Shown here: in pieces, positions 25,101-38,539 of the stretch
How the letters are laid out: each line of letters opens with the position of its first letter
Position numbering within the stretch: position 1 is the first letter of the stretch
Assembly: GCA_948567375.1 (NCBI GenBank)
Contig: OX419755.1
Span: forward strand, 74,918,931-74,982,930
Direction: 5' to 3'
Source: Lunularia cruciata
Lineage: Eukaryota; Streptophyta; Marchantiopsida; Lunulariales; Lunulariaceae
Length of the DNA stretch: 64,000 nt
Notes under the pieces: generated by a model
Database searches by the model: none
What the model was told of the DNA's origin: nothing
Seen by the model: only the letters and a program-made list of their open reading frames with translations
Translations under genes and position numbers: made by a program

Positions 25101-25372
25101 TCGGAGCTGAGCATGCAATTTTCGAACAGGGAGCTTCAGCCGGAAACGTGGGAAATGAAAAACTAGTGCTTCAGAAGACTGCAAATCCTACAGCAATATT
25201 GCTCTCATCAGCTATGCTCTTGCGCCATCTTCAGTTCCCAGCTTTTGCCGATAAGCTAGAGCAAGCTGTTATGGGTGTCGTTGCAGAAGGGAAGTACCGT
25301 ACTAAGGATCTTGGGGGTTTAAGTTCCACGCAGGAAGTCGTGGATGCTGTACTCGAGAAGTTGGATGTTTAG
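22155..25372 (+). CDS. IDH1: NAD-dependent isocitrate dehydrogenase, regulatory subunit, mitochondrial, four exons
   Basis: It is a non-catalytic subunit of the mitochondrial NAD-IDH complex, which oxidises isocitrate to 2-oxoglutarate in the TCA cycle. Exons 22155..22721, 23983..24222, 24690..24768 and 25095..25372 total 1164 nt, giving 387 aa. The N-terminus [20 protein letters not shown] is basic and amphipathic, as in mitochondrial presequences. The core begins [11 protein letters not shown]. Regulatory-type signatures are [19 protein letters not shown] and NLPGLKTRH, where catalytic subunits read TPIGKGH and show an extra Arg. [14 protein letters not shown] (166-179), [27 protein letters not shown] and GGTGVMPGG follow. 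The C-terminus [18 protein letters not shown] is typical. All joins are GT-AG and in phase. The start is the first in-frame ATG with an in-frame stop just upstream. The subunit class is assigned by motif comparison from knowledge of the family. Confidence 0.95.
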
Positions 25373-28300
25373 GATGTTGGTGGTTGTATTGTGTAGTTCC
25401 GAATCCTTTCTGTATGTACAGGTGTGCTGGTGCTTACACTTACCAGGTCAGGTCAGATCAAAATCCTACTTGCTTCGTAGTTTATGCACCCCTTAGCCTG
25501 CTGAGTAGCTCGATCAGGGGATGATCGCCACGGAAACACCAGCCTTGATGTTCAGCATCCAGAGTGCACAAAAATTGACAAGCTGTCTTGAAGCATGCAT
25601 AGTACCTTTCGCATGTGTATATTTTTTTGACAAGGTTTGATGAAGCACATTATTAGCTCAAGATTCCTATCATTTAAAAGTTATCCCCGAGGACCATGTA
25701 ACGCTCGGAATAAGTGCTGGTGGACGTCGCGGAGGCCTACTTGTCGGTGCTTGCTTCGGTATATATGCAGTTTCTGAAAATTTAGCTGCATCATGGGCCA
25801 CCCTTTTAACTCCTGGGAAAATGTAAGGATCTCAATTTATGACATTGTCCGGATCGATTTTCCTTTCTTTAGAGACACGAAACTCATCCTTCCCTCCTGA
25901 AATCTTTGTCATGAGCTACCTGTGTCTCCAAGTTCTGTGTGCATATTTGCAAACTCACTTTCTCGTTTTTGAGAATACCATTGGTCCTAAGAGTTTTGGT
26001 TCCTGAAAGCTCTCGGCCATGTTTTCGAACTCCTTCAAGGTTTAAGCTCAAGTTGGTGCTCGCACCTCATTCTTTCTCATGTCTCACTTGCCAGCTACTT
26101 ACTTGTCAGATGTTTCTCCTGCGATTCTTATCCGTCACCTCTTTAGCCTCACAAGACGTGGTGTCGCTCAGCCTCTCACCTCTCACCTTGTAATAAAGTT
26201 GCCCTTGCAACACCAAGCAGAAAAATAGTAATGGCAACTGGTTCACCTTTACCGTCCAGCACGAGACCCTGAAGTTGTTGAATGAGTAGCAATCCAGACC
26301 CATAGCCCGGAACGTACTAAAGTTTCAATCCGTAAGCCGAGCCCTTTCCATCACCGTACGAATCAATGCATTGCAATTTCATTTCTGAGCAGTTGACCAG
26401 CAAGATTTTAACACTTCTGGTGTTATGGAGCCACAGTGCAATGTCTCCGCTGCACAGAACGGGGTTTGACTTCTGTGTACGGTTCCTATCAACAAAATTC
26501 TTTGTATAGTTCACAGAACAGGCCAAACAAACTGGAAACCACCAAGAACTCAACCCTAGAGTTCAAAAATCTTCCATCGTTCAACAAAATTCTCTGCTTA
26601 GTTGACAAAACGGGCCAAATAGATAGAACACCAAGAATTCAACCCTAGAGTTCTAAAATCTTCAGTCGTTCAAGCTATACGGTGGAGCTTCGTGGATGAT
26701 TTGATTTATGTTTTTGATCCCGGGATAATATAGTAAGTGAAAGCAAGTCAGGGAGAGAGAGTTAATGCCAGGCAATTTATGTCTGGTGATGCTTCGTACG
26801 CGATACTCAAAGCCTTGGACAACTCAACAATTTCAAATCTGACTCTGAATCCAAGGAGCAACTTTTAGTAACTGTACTCTGTGAACACGTTGTGATTTGA
26901 CTTGTGACCATTCAAGCAACTGTAGAATGGTCAATTACTACTGAATCAGATACATCAAGCAACGGTACGAATTAATGATTTGAACAAATTACAGAATAAT
27001 GTTTCGAAGTAAAACTCCTACCCTGAAAATGACAACTCTAATTTCATATTTTTAATTTTAGAACTTCATTTGCACCGAGATTGGATAGATTGGAGATAGG
27101 TCGCGAGCAAGATATCTTTTCGCAAGATCTACGACTGAAATCCGAGAGCCTCAGACTTTCGCATTCATACATCGTTCCTGAGCTGTTCGTTGTCGTCTCA
27201 TAACTTGCATGTACTCGTTTCTACAAGCGCATGCTCCAATGATTGAACATCTGCTTGGTGGCTTATGCAGGAGCTTGACTTCAGCGTAGTTGATGCCAGA
27301 TATGGTAGGAGTAGAGAGTAACAAAAATTGCGAGAAACAATGTACACAACTTGCCCTTGACACCCGTAGCAACATGACTGAACCATACTTCTACCGGCTT
27401 GAGTTCCTCTCCACCTTATTCTGTGAGGGTCGAATCCCTCATCATGTCAGTTGCAGGTTCATTATTTGTTCCGCTGTCTTCCTGAGGCAAGTACGTTCAC
27501 GACATCTATCTGTGGGGAGTACAGTATTATCTATCGCGTGGTACAATCGAGTCCGGACAGGTCCGTCCTTGCTGAGCAATGTCCAGTCCAGTCCAGTCCA
27601 GTCCAGTGACAGACCAGGCCGTGATGGCGAAAGTTTTTCTTTGTCAAGTGGCTCGTCTCGTAGTTTTCCAACAGAGAAGTCGGCTAACTGGTCAATGGTT
27701 GGAATAAATGGACTCTTGGTGCTAATCTGCAAACTTCTTATGTCTTCCTAAACTAGTTTTGACAAGTTCGGGATACTGTGCGTCCACATGATTAATACTC
27801 AGTCCATGAAATGAAAACTGATGTATTTCGACGAATAAAAGTTGTTTGTTTCCAAGATGTATTCAGCGCACATCGTGGGCGAAGCTGGTGACAGAGTTTA
27901 AACTGGAAGGGAACCTTGGACCAAGAGTGCAAGAAGTTTCATGATTGAACTGGTGTTTGCCACAATCGGAGTCTGGGTTGAAAAGATACGCTGAAGAAAG
28001 AATGTTTGGATTCAATAAGATTTGAAGCAAGTCATCCGGGACTTGAACAGGGAGAATATGATATCAACTTAAGTCGGGACCCTGGAGCTGTGAACTCTGA
28101 AGGTGGTCGGTCTTAAACTTCCACCATCCAGGAAAGTCTTGTGATGTATCAGGCAACAGATGGTGTCATGTACTTTTGTGAACGAGGAGAATTTGAAATA
28201 CGGTTAGCTTTACTTTTTAAGAGCCGAATTTTATAAGTTCGTATGCAAGAGTTTAGATGGCATTTCACCCAGAGGCGGGTGGTATATCGTTATGCGCATT

Positions 28301-28640
28301 CAGAGTACAAACTGTTGCAGCTTGACTATTACCTGATCCGCATGCCTACGAGAATTATGAAATATGAACATCTCGTACCTGACGACCTGAAGGTCGTTCA
28401 TTAGCAAGCGACAGATGGAATCCACTTGAGTTGAAGAGTTGTCGGTTCTCCCCCTCTCCCTGCAGTTAATCGAGGAACTGTCACCTTATTATCTCTTTAT
28501 GAGGAGCATTCCTAGATGGCCGTGGGTCTTCGGTTCTCATGAAAGCTTCCTTCTCGTCCCTATGCGGCACTATCTATGCTACAGACTGAGTAATGGTGGA
28601 GATGGAGAGAAGAACGACCACCATTGGTACCTTCCCTCTA
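25373..28640. other. Region downstream of IDH, no gene recognised
   Basis: It includes the IDH 3' UTR. A unit of about 92 bp is tandemly duplicated at 26489-26580 and 26581-26670. A short five-base array (ccagt)n, about five units, lies at 27583-27608. Open frames here lack recognisable motifs. Composition is gene-like until about 28.6 kb, after which CpG becomes rare. Confidence 0.5.
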
Positions 28641-31600
28641 ATCTTTCAAGGCAACCTTGAGTTCTTTAAGAGTACCCAACGACTATCTATTACAGTACAT
28701 GCATCAGCAAGATCGTACTTGGCTTTTCAAGCCTGACATAATGTTGGGCGATCGCTAGGAATTGAGGCAAGGGAAAGCTTTCTTTGTCAATCCTTGGAAC
28801 ACGGAACCACACAAGCAGAGAACAGAAACTGATAAAGGCAGCATTACACCAGAGAGCAGGTGCGTGGAAGTACCTAAATGTAGGAGCTCATTGCTTCAGC
28901 CAACTTCTTCCCTTTCTTGAGGCATCATCTCAATTTTTTGTTGATGCCATACATTGAGAGAAAGCGATACACACGTAGGATAAGATTGAGAAGGGAAAAC
29001 ATATCCCCCATCGAACCAGAGAAGTATGCAACTTACGAGATAAATTGGCGCTGAGTTCTAAGAGTATCAAATAAGAAATCTATCCGATTGTTATATGTAT
29101 AAGTCAAATGATCTACCTACTACCACCGGAGTATCTGAAAGCCCATTTTGTAGTGGGATTGCAATCTTATTGATTGCTTTTCCATCGATCTCTAAAGAAT
29201 AATATACTACAAAATAAGAAAGGGAAAGTGATATTATATCAACTAATATCCATTATCTAAGCTTTCACGTAATTCATAACAAAGGGGTCAAATGTGGTTT
29301 CCATATAATCCCAAGGCTAAAGGAACAAAGAGTTAACCTAGCTGTATACCTCTATACTTGGATACCTCTATATTTTGGATACATAGGATATTCCCACTCA
29401 ACTTATTGCCCACGGGAAAGGATGAGTAATGAGCTCCTCTAAAATAAATTTGAGAAATCAGACACTTATATTAAGAGACCTTGGTTACAACATCTCTACT
29501 TGCTACTCATCTAGAGAATGTGCAATCACCCCCAAAACTACATCTCATATAGGACCCATAACTATAACATTCACTTTTATCACCTAATCTTATCTTGGAT
29601 CATATACAAGTCTATATTGACTTATGTCTTTTGCATGCATACCAATGCTCTGCCCAAATGAAATATCCACTCTTTTGTATAATCATAAATGTTATATATC
29701 TAATGGTATAATGGGTATCATACTCTAAAAGTACAATAAATCATGTGGATACTTATTATATTTAAGTTAATATCAAAGTCACAAGTGAATAAATAGGTGG
29801 ACTAAACTGAAATAAAGTTTCGTTAGTGTAAAGAAAGTAATTGATGTGAGTCAATATACACTAATACAAGGTTAAGCTAGAATCTGAGAGCTTGCACACT
29901 TTTTAGAGCAAGAACACAAGTGTACTCTTACTAAAGTGTAGAACATACTAAAACCATCAATCTATTTCAGTAAAATTTATAGTTTAAAAAATGAAAATAA
30001 ATTCTGATCCAGTTTTCTTGGAATAAAATGAAAAATTTTAAAATTATAAATTTAAATATGTAAAATAAAACATTCTCAACTAAACATTATTATACTTACC
30101 ATTTAAGATAAAATAAATGATAAATATATTCACAGTATATTAGTAAAATTAAAAATTATGTATTGTATATCACTTTTAGTTTAAATATCAATTTAAAAAC
30201 TATATAAAGAAGACTATTATATATATTCTTCAAAACCAAAAAATTTCTCTTATCACTCCACTTCCGCGTCGCCTTCTAAGTTGATTCATCTCGCGCAAAC
30301 ATCAAACTTGCCAAAGCTTAATCTCAGATTTGAAATTTAGCATTTCCTCTACCGCTTCACACCTCTCGCCTGCTTCAGGATGTCTTCTTCACAGTTTGAG
30401 AGGCTTTCTTTCGCCCATCACGAGATCGGGAGTTCAGCCTTCTAGAGTTCACCTCTCGTTGGTTGGGTCATCCTCTTCACATTCTGGGAAGCTTCAGCCC
30501 ATCCTGAGCTTAGGAGTTCAGCCTTCAAGAGTTCACTTCTCATTTCCCTCTCGTTGTATCGGAAGTATAGAGCTTGAGAGAGCTCGGGCCTTCAGCCTCT
30601 TTCCTGGAGTTCAAGGGTTCGACCTAGTTCAGCCCTTTGTTCAAGAGTTCCAAGAGTTAGCCTTTGAGCATTGTTGAGTTTACCCTATCCACATTGCGTA
30701 AATTGGTTAGACGTTCATAAGTTTTTCCTTTCTTTCATGAGGCTCAAAATTGAGAGTTGAACCATATATAGACAAATTGTTTGTGACAATTAAAGGAGAA
30801 TAACCCATGTTTTTGGAGGTAAGGTTTAATGGAGAATGGAGTAGATTTTTGAGTTTCTATAATATTGTGAGATGCACTTTTCAAAGTTCGGTGAGATGTC
30901 CTTTCTAGTGTTGAAAGTTAGTGTTGTAAGTTTTGTAAGACCCATTAATGAAGTGGTGTGTGTTTTGGTGTATACAAGGATGTTGAGATCGTGATATGGC
31001 TTCCTTACGACAATCACCAATTTGGAACGATCTGAACAGGAGAGGGAATGGTACATTGTTTGAGCACCAACAATATTTATAAGGGAATTCATGGAATCCG
31101 CCAGTGTGTCATCTTGTTTCATCTTTCAAACAAGTGCATTCCCAAGACAAAGTTGATTTCAATAGATGTGTAGCTCAAACCCAAGTCCTAAATGAGCACT
31201 GCATAGGAGTCTTGAAGGCAAGATAGCACTTGCTTAGAGAGACTAGAGTGTAATTAAATGACACATCCAAGTATTCATATTTATTTACCATGGGTTAATT
31301 TTTATATATTTTTTCATAATTTCCCGATCAATCATATATGATATATGGGAAGAAGAAGATCGTGAATTTCTTAAAAGATTTAGAATCAGACCTAGGAGTG
31401 CATTTGAGTCCCACAAAGAACATAATGAGGAGACAAGAAATGAAATTATGCATCATTGCCTTTCACTCAACTACCAAATAGGCAAGTTGTTGGACCTAAG
31501 ATTTGATATTACAATTTAAAGGTGTTGGTATTTTCATGTAGGCATATTTGTGATCTTATCAAAAGATGATTTGTTATTGCTTATTGTTGGAAAGATTATA

Positions 31601-33450
31601 ATAATATTTAGAGTGTGAGAGTGGTTGAAGTTTATGCATATTTATAGATATCATTGTCACACACTTACCTCCTAACAAAAATATCACTATGGAAGTACTT
31701 TTTTAAGGAATAAATATTGCATATGAGAGCAAATTATCTTAGAGCTTAGATCGAATGCTTGTTATACTAAAGTATTACAATATTCTTTATTCCATAAAGA
31801 TTTATACTTGTTCTATAGATCTTTTTCTGTTTATCGCTCATGGAGCAATGAACTTGTAATGTGCCAACTTTCTTGCTAGCAAGTATTGCTGTTGTCCTAT
31901 GGAATGAAATATATGGAAGGAATGATATGGAGTTATAGTAAACACAAAGTTCATAGAGAGATGTATTTTAAATACAAATATATAGATATAGAGATGTTAG
32001 ACAAACATTTTGGATCTCTTCTTCATATTTATATTTATATTTATATCAAAGAGCTCGGGAGATATGCTAGAGAAAGATGGAAAATTTTCAAAGATATGAA
32101 AATTTATATGTGTATGACTTTTCGGCAAATTTATATGGGTTTGTATGCAAAAGGTAAGGAACTTAGGGTCAAAATCTAAATATAGGAGAAGAATTGCTAA
32201 AGATGCCAAAGGACAAAGGTTTCAATAGCAAGTGTAGTCCAATTTGGACCCTTAGTTTATTCCATTGACTACTTGCTTGAATCAACAAACATAGTTTTGT
32301 TGAACGGTTTTCAATACAACTCAAAACGGTTAGCAGTTTAAGCTCACTAGCTAAGCTTTCCAATTTGGGTTCATTACCTAGATTTCCCAATTCCTTGGCT
32401 GAATAAGGAAAGAAGGTAGAGCTCCAATTCGAAAAATGAATGGTTGACGCTAGTTGTATATCCTAAACAGGTCCAAGAGAGACAAATCACACATGTTACA
32501 TACCAAGGCAAGTCGAAACCAAGAAAACAATACTCTAGAAAGACTCAAAAATACACAATAAGTTGACTCTAGCATACAATTAGATGGTGTTCAAGCACAA
32601 ATATATCCACACATGAGACCAGGTTAATGTCCTCCACTTGGAAGAGAATACTTATTAGTGACATGACTTTCTTTGTTCAAGACGTATATGAGACATCACA
32701 AACAAAATAAATCTGGACAATATCTTGCAATAAACATGCTACAAGATAAGTTGTGTGGTAAGAAAAGTATGACGAAGAGAAGATTGCAAGCTTCTTTTGA
32801 CACAGATTACTGGTTGAGATGCAGAGCCTATTTTGAATTTGCCCATTGATCAAACATAGCGGCACATTGTATAGAACTATACAAGCAACAATAATGAGTA
32901 AATAATAAGTTTGAGAAAGATAGGAAAATTTATATATGTATATAAGTCAGAAAGAATCCATATAATTCATTCCTAGAAAGAATGCATATAAGTTCAAGAA
33001 AGAAGGCAAAATGTTGAGGAGAAGATATTTTAAGATAAGATAAGATAAGATTTTTACTGATTTCATAAGAAGATATTTTAAAAGGTGTGATGTGAGTTGT
33101 TTCAAGTTGTTTCATGCAATAGTATTAACAGGTGTGGAAGTGTTGTTTAGAAGAAATCATTCTAAGAGGTTTGTGCTTGAAAGAATACTATTTGGTAGTT
33201 TTTGGGAGAGAGGAACTGTATAGTCATAGAGCAAAGGTAGATCAGGTTTTGAATGAAAGGTAGAAGGCAGGCAATGTCCCAAACAGAAGGCAACTTAACG
33301 GAAAGCAAGTGTCTCAAACAAAAGGCAAAAGGCTTTGTTGTATATTTCCTAGTCTGGAGTTAGAGAGTTTATGAAGTGTTGCTTGACACACTTTGAGGTT
33401 ATAGTTTGGACTACTGGCCCCTAGGGGGAGGTTGAGTAGCTATTAAGTTC
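28641..33450. other. TE-rich, CpG-poor desert, family unresolved
   Basis: No intact gene is visible. A more GC-rich island at about 30,240-30,680 contains an internal duplication (copies of ggagttcagcctt starting near 30,429 and 30,513, about 84 bp apart) and looks like the leader of a mobile element. A (ATTTAT)n tract is present near 32,025-32,050. Open frames at 30,330-30,677 and 31,886-32,179 show no family motif. Confidence 0.45.
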
Positions 33451-33453
33451 AAT

Positions 33454-33990
33454 GTGGGATTTTGGTTTTCTACTCAACATAGTACATACAAGGGCATGGA
33501 GAAGATATGCCTTGGTGAGAGGGATGATTTGTTTGACAAGTACCAAGGTTACATGGTTAGACCTTATAGTACATTTACATCCTTAGGTTTATCTATAAGA
33601 GATATACTGAAAGTTGATAATGATGTTATTCCTTATTGTAGGAACCATTTTCCTGGGGCTATACATCTGGTTAGATTTTCTCTTGAGTTTATACCTAAGA
33701 CCTCTCACATCTCATCATAAGATCTCCTTGTAGCTCCTCTAGATAGATTCAAAGCTAGCACACAGCCCGATATTATGTTTCTAGACAAGGAATGGACCTT
33801 TGATTGTTTTAGACATTACAATATGGACCCTTTTGATAGTTTAGCATAGTGTTTTAGTGAGCACATTATGAATCCTATAGAGAGAGAGAATGGATTTGGA
33901 CATATAGTCCTTTCTTTCTACATAGGATCCTCTACAAGCACCTTGAGAATGTAATTCAACATCTCCATACATAATTTATTACTTGTTTTC
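33454..33990 (+). pseudogene. Degenerate coding sequence, unknown, probably TE-derived
   Basis: An 88-codon frame (33,454-33,720) contains RPYSTFTSLGLSIRDIL and HFPGAIHLVRFSLEFIP. After its stop, the same frame continues with sensible codons (LDKEWTFDCFRHYNMDPF) to about 33,990, interrupted by stops. The pattern is that of a once longer protein now broken. I do not recognise the family. Location within a transposon-dense, CpG-poor region suggests an element-borne gene. Confidence 0.4.
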
Positions 33991-36049
33991 CTTTGGAACA
34001 AATACACTCATTTTTTTTATTTATATATACATCTATACACTCTTACTTTTGCACCATGTGTATTATTATTATTATTTATTCCCACAATTATATGATCTAG
34101 TTATTTAAATGATATATTGCATATTATTTATCCCATAAAATTATAGGATCTAGTTAGTTAAATGATATAATGGAGATGTATAGTTCATTTCATTTGTATT
34201 TTCCCGAGAAGCAAGTTTTATGATAAGAAGTAACTAACACTACTGAACCCCCCCCCCCCCCACCTATAAAAACTGTAGTTCTAGACCAAGATGACCATTA
34301 TAAAATAGTTGAGCTAGCGCTCTTCCACTTCTATTTTCCCAAGATGCAAGATTTAAGATGAGAAGCAACCCTAGACTACTCATAAGAAGTAAGATAATTA
34401 CTATAACAAATGCATGTCTATCACAAAAATACCACCACTATAAAGTTGTTCCTTGATTGCTCTTTGGACTTCAGTTTTCTGATGGAAAACTATGATAATT
34501 TTCATTGATACTTGCAATTTACACTATCATACTTGAGAACAACTCATTCATTTTTGCTATACTTGCAATTTATTCTATCATACTTGAAAACAACTAATTC
34601 ATTGCTTTCATTCATACTATATTACATATTAAGTTGAGTATATTGCAACAAGACCTTTGCTCAATAGTAATATATCCAATAGCTTCCAAAAGCCAACTAC
34701 TATATACTAATTTATCCAACCAAGACCAAGAGCTATCACCGTCAACAAGACCAATCAAAATTTGTTTTGTAGCTCAATGGCAATACTGCAAAATCTCATA
34801 CAAAAACATAGATAAACTATCAATACTGCTCCTCAGTTTTGTGCATAAATCCCTCTAATATGGAATCTATTATAGTCCAAATATAAAATCTAAATGTAAA
34901 ACAGAAAGTGGAATCATGTGAGTTTAACCAAAAATGTTAGGACATTTGTATCCAAATTCTTTCTGTTTAAGTTCTTGTGTTGGACTTATATCAGCTCATA
35001 GTCAATTTACATTCATTTAGTCAGATTTGACTTGCACTTGATTCTCTTTCATGTATCATTATACTATATGTAAATAGATATGAAGAGATTTCTACCTATA
35101 TCAACATTGTTACAAGTACCACTCTCACCAACTACTAAGTACTTAATAAATTTTGAAACTATACTTTAACTTTTGACATTTGACAATCTGATTAAAGTAG
35201 GGTTCAAGAGGTAATAGTGCATAGAAGTTCATCATGACATTTGACAATCTCCTTAAGGAAGTAATAGTGCATAAGAATTTTCCAAACTATTTTATTTCAC
35301 CAAGATTTATTTTATGATGAATAAGGACCCATGCCAATTGAGAAAGCCATGGTGCAAGCCCCACAATTGCGCATGATGTGTAGGCTCATGGAAGAACAAT
35401 CTACCATAGTGGATCTCCTATAGGAAGTATCATGTGTATATACATTGCTATCAACATCATGCACTATAGAAGCACAACTCATATAGAAAGTCACACATGA
35501 AATCTAAAGTGCCTTAATTGCTTCCCTACTTGGTAATTAGGTTCTTTTTACTCTAGATAGCCATTTATCCAAGTATTTAATATGTCCTATGGTGTGCAAA
35601 GATCAAGAGGCTTGGTGCTATCAAGCTCCATCGTTAGTTGTATGTTTGCAATCTATACCACATAAGGAACAAACTAGCTATAGGTCAAGCACATCAAGGA
35701 CATAGCCATTGTCCTTGAGGAACCACCATGAGTGGAGTCAAACATGTCATATGTCATCCTCTTGAACAACTATCACACACTAAAATAATAGCAATTTTAC
35801 TAGAAGAGCCATATAACATACATTACAAGCTTGCACATACAATTCCCAGGCTTGGGTCCATAGCGCCATCAATGTTTGAGAGGTGGCATGGTACACAAGT
35901 TCATACATGATACTTCCAAATAACACCATCATGTCCTTCTAACATGAGTACTCTAGAAGCCAAAACCTCATGCACACTCAAGTTAGTAAAACAAGTACTC
36001 ACATCAAATATCATTGGTGCAATATTTTATATTTATATTTATATTTATA
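33991..36049. other. AT-rich repeat DNA with poly-C and ATTTAT microsatellite
   Basis: A run of 14 C at 34248-34261 and an (ATTTAT)n array at about 36,026-36,066 stand out. A 15-base block (atgacatttgacaat) is duplicated at about 35,174-35,189 and 35,232-35,248. No gene is recognised. Confidence 0.5.
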
Positions 36050-37000
36050 TTTATATTTATATTTATATTATATTTACCAAAATGAATCAATAGATCAAGG
36101 GTCTATAACCTCCTCCTTGAATAATAGCATAGCGTAAGGTATCCTTTGTTGAGCAATCACTAAGTTCTCAAAGGCAAATGACATCACTCTCCAAAAGTTC
36201 TTTGCACATTGAGAACATGCTCTCACCCATGCATTTGCACATCCAAGTCCAAAACTACAATAGCATCACAATGAATGGCTAGAAGTAAATTTAGATCTTT
36301 ACCATAGAGTAGAAAGTAAGGAGAGAAAGAAATGCTAAGGAGGTTTTCCTATTGAACAAATAGCACATGACCAACTAAGGTAGTTGGAAATCTCAATCTC
36401 CCAAGTGGCCTCTCTACAAACCATACTTCTGCAATCCTTTCTTTATTGTTTGAACTACTTTCTCTACAAAACCATCTACCTCAAGGTGATCTGAAGAGGT
36501 AGTATGGTGATCAAGGCCTTAAAGACACACAAGACTTAAACTCTCCTAATAACTCTATACCTTGATCAATCAAGACCTTGGTTGGCGCACCAAAATGACT
36601 AAGAACCCAATCTATGAATGAATAATTTGTCCCTTAACTTGACCTGTTAGAAAATGCCACCAACTCAATCCACTTGGAGAAGTATTCTACAATAACCAAA
36701 ACATATTGATCTTCCTTAAAGGATGGTATATAGATATATTGATCTTCCTTCCTTGATGGTATATAGATCTTCCTTAAAGGTCCCACCAACCTAAAAATCC
36801 CAAAGGTATCATGCCCACTACCCTAGGTGTACTCTTTCTTGTGATGAGATCCACCACAAGTCCAATAAGCAACACTAACACTAACACTAATTGGCTATTG
36901 TTGACCAAAAAATAAAGGCAAGGACCTAGGTGCACTAGGCCCTCCACTCACACTGTAAGATTAGACCTATCCACTCTGCCCTCAAAAGACAACATAGTGT
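36050..37000 (-). mobile_element. Ty3/gypsy-type pol fragment (zinc-binding and integrase), decayed
   Basis: On the minus strand, translation from about 36,860 downward gives a zinc-binding-like GHHKKE-type remnant. This is followed by EYFSKWIELVAFS and then VLSHFGAPTKVLIDQG (about 36,690-36,550), the start of a gypsy integrase core. Further down are VVQTIKKGLQKYG and a degenerate DWDFQLP segment (about 36,460-36,370). Several stops and frameshifts interrupt it, so it is dead. Order and motifs fit the integrase of plant Ty3/gypsy elements. Reverse transcriptase and gag are not visible next to it. Confidence 0.75.
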
Positions 37001-37326
37001 GGTGCACTTTGTTGCACTCTAGAGGAAGTAATAGCTATGGATGAAGTCTCCCTACCAAATCAAAATGTCACCATTCTTTCCTCCACTATGTTGAGCTTAA
37101 TGCGCTCAACCAAACCAAAGACCACCACTTGGTTTAGTAGAATGAAACAATGTATCATCACATACTTTACATCACAACTCACTATCAAATATCCCATACC
37201 AAAATTGGATAGCATATGCCTCTATAACTCCTTGAGTGAAATTGATCAGCCATCTCATGCAAGTGTATGTCTGGCATTAAGACCTCTCTAACTTTTTATT
37301 GGAACCTTCTTGCAAACTCTTTAGCT

Positions 37327-37941
37327 TGTTAGTCCATACTTGGAATGTTCCAAAGATAGGAGAATCCACCAAAAAGAAACACAAGAGAAGAAACACTAGG
37401 CTTTAGCTCTCAATACTCCAATCCCCCCAAAGGAGCACCTTGTCTTTATTATATAGCAAGGAGGATCCTCTCAAAGGGAACTCTACTTTTGGATCAAATA
37501 TATGGATTGGTGACCTATCAGCAACTCCACCCTTAGATTAGTTGTATGGATGGGTGACATGTTGATCCCCGTCCTATCTAGTTGGTCAAACAAGTTTGAC
37601 CAGAGAGAATCTTTAGAGAATCTTCCTATGTGAAGCTTAGAACATCATGGGTGAGGTACTATTGGAAAGCTCTCAATGACATGGACATGGGGGAGAAGGT
37701 ACTGCCTTATACTTCTAAAGGGGAGGGGAATCTATCCAATTTTGAGGCCTAATTCATTTGTTTAAGCATCCAAAATTAACATTGAAGTTTTCAAGGTGTT
37801 TTCGGCCTTTGCTTCATGAGTGGAAGTACTCTTTTGGTGACACCTTTGTCCAATCTACTTAGGATATGATATATAAAATCCTTCTAGATATTACCAAACC
37901 AATTTCACCTCTAGATAATATGTCTAGCTAATGGTATTACA
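37327..37941 (-). repeat. LTR-like repeat family A, copy 1
   Basis: It is about 615 bp, starts TGTT and ends CA, and aligns along its length with copy 2 (41071-41680). On the minus strand it contains a TATA box (ctatataataaag, complement of 37446-37459). About 130 bp further upstream on that strand is a paired W-box (TTGGTCAAA at 37582-37590 and an inverted TTTGACC next to it). These features suggest a solo LTR transcribed to the left. Target duplications could not be recognised. Confidence 0.6.
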
Positions 37942-38069
37942 ATACTCCTTGGTAGTTCTACCTCAAGCATTGGAAGAACTCTACCATGGTATTATATCAC
38001 CTCTTGCAATAGTACCTCCACTAATAGAAGCACCATCTTCATTAGTACACCTCCACTAAATACACCAAT

Positions 38070-38530
38070 TGTAATAATTTGGAGTTAGCAAATGAGTTAG
38101 TAGAAGCTAATGAGTTAGGAGTCTAAGCTAAATATAGCAAAAAGAAGTAGAACTAGCCTAAAAATGTGCTAGAAGCATCAAGAAAGCTTGAGTAGAATAT
38201 TTTAGAAGCACACATGAAGCTTATTGGTGAGAAGCTTCTATGAACTTTCCAAGAGTAGAGGGACTTGTATGCCAAGTTGAAGGTTAGCTTAGCTTGTATG
38301 CCAAATAAACAATTACCTTAGCTTGCACTCCAAGTAAGGTGGCTCTTAGAAGGAACTTTCACTGGAAGCTAATTGGGAGACTTATACTTAGGTTATCTAT
38401 AAATACTCAAGCCAAGCTCAAGCTAATCATTTGGATTTTTCTCCACTTGAGAATACTAATGTGATATTTCACTCTGATCTTCCATTCTCCTATTTTTCTC
38501 ATTGACTTTTTGCATTAATGCTACTAAAGT
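38070..38530 (+). repeat. LTR-like repeat family B, copy 1
   Basis: It starts TGTAATAATTTGGAG and shares its start, a GAAGCTTC-rich body, the TATA box (ctataaatact, 38397-38407) and the downstream ccattctcctattt block with the inverted copy at 62.85-63.27 kb. One good heat-shock palindrome GAAgcTTC lies at 38231-38238. Other sites are degenerate. Confidence 0.55.
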
Positions 38531-38539
38531 TAGAACTCA

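Noticed and set aside
27425-27450. A tRNA T-arm-like hairpin (gtgagggtcgaatccctcat)
   Set aside because: Stem and loop sizes do not fit a T-arm, and no D-arm or acceptor stem is found upstream.
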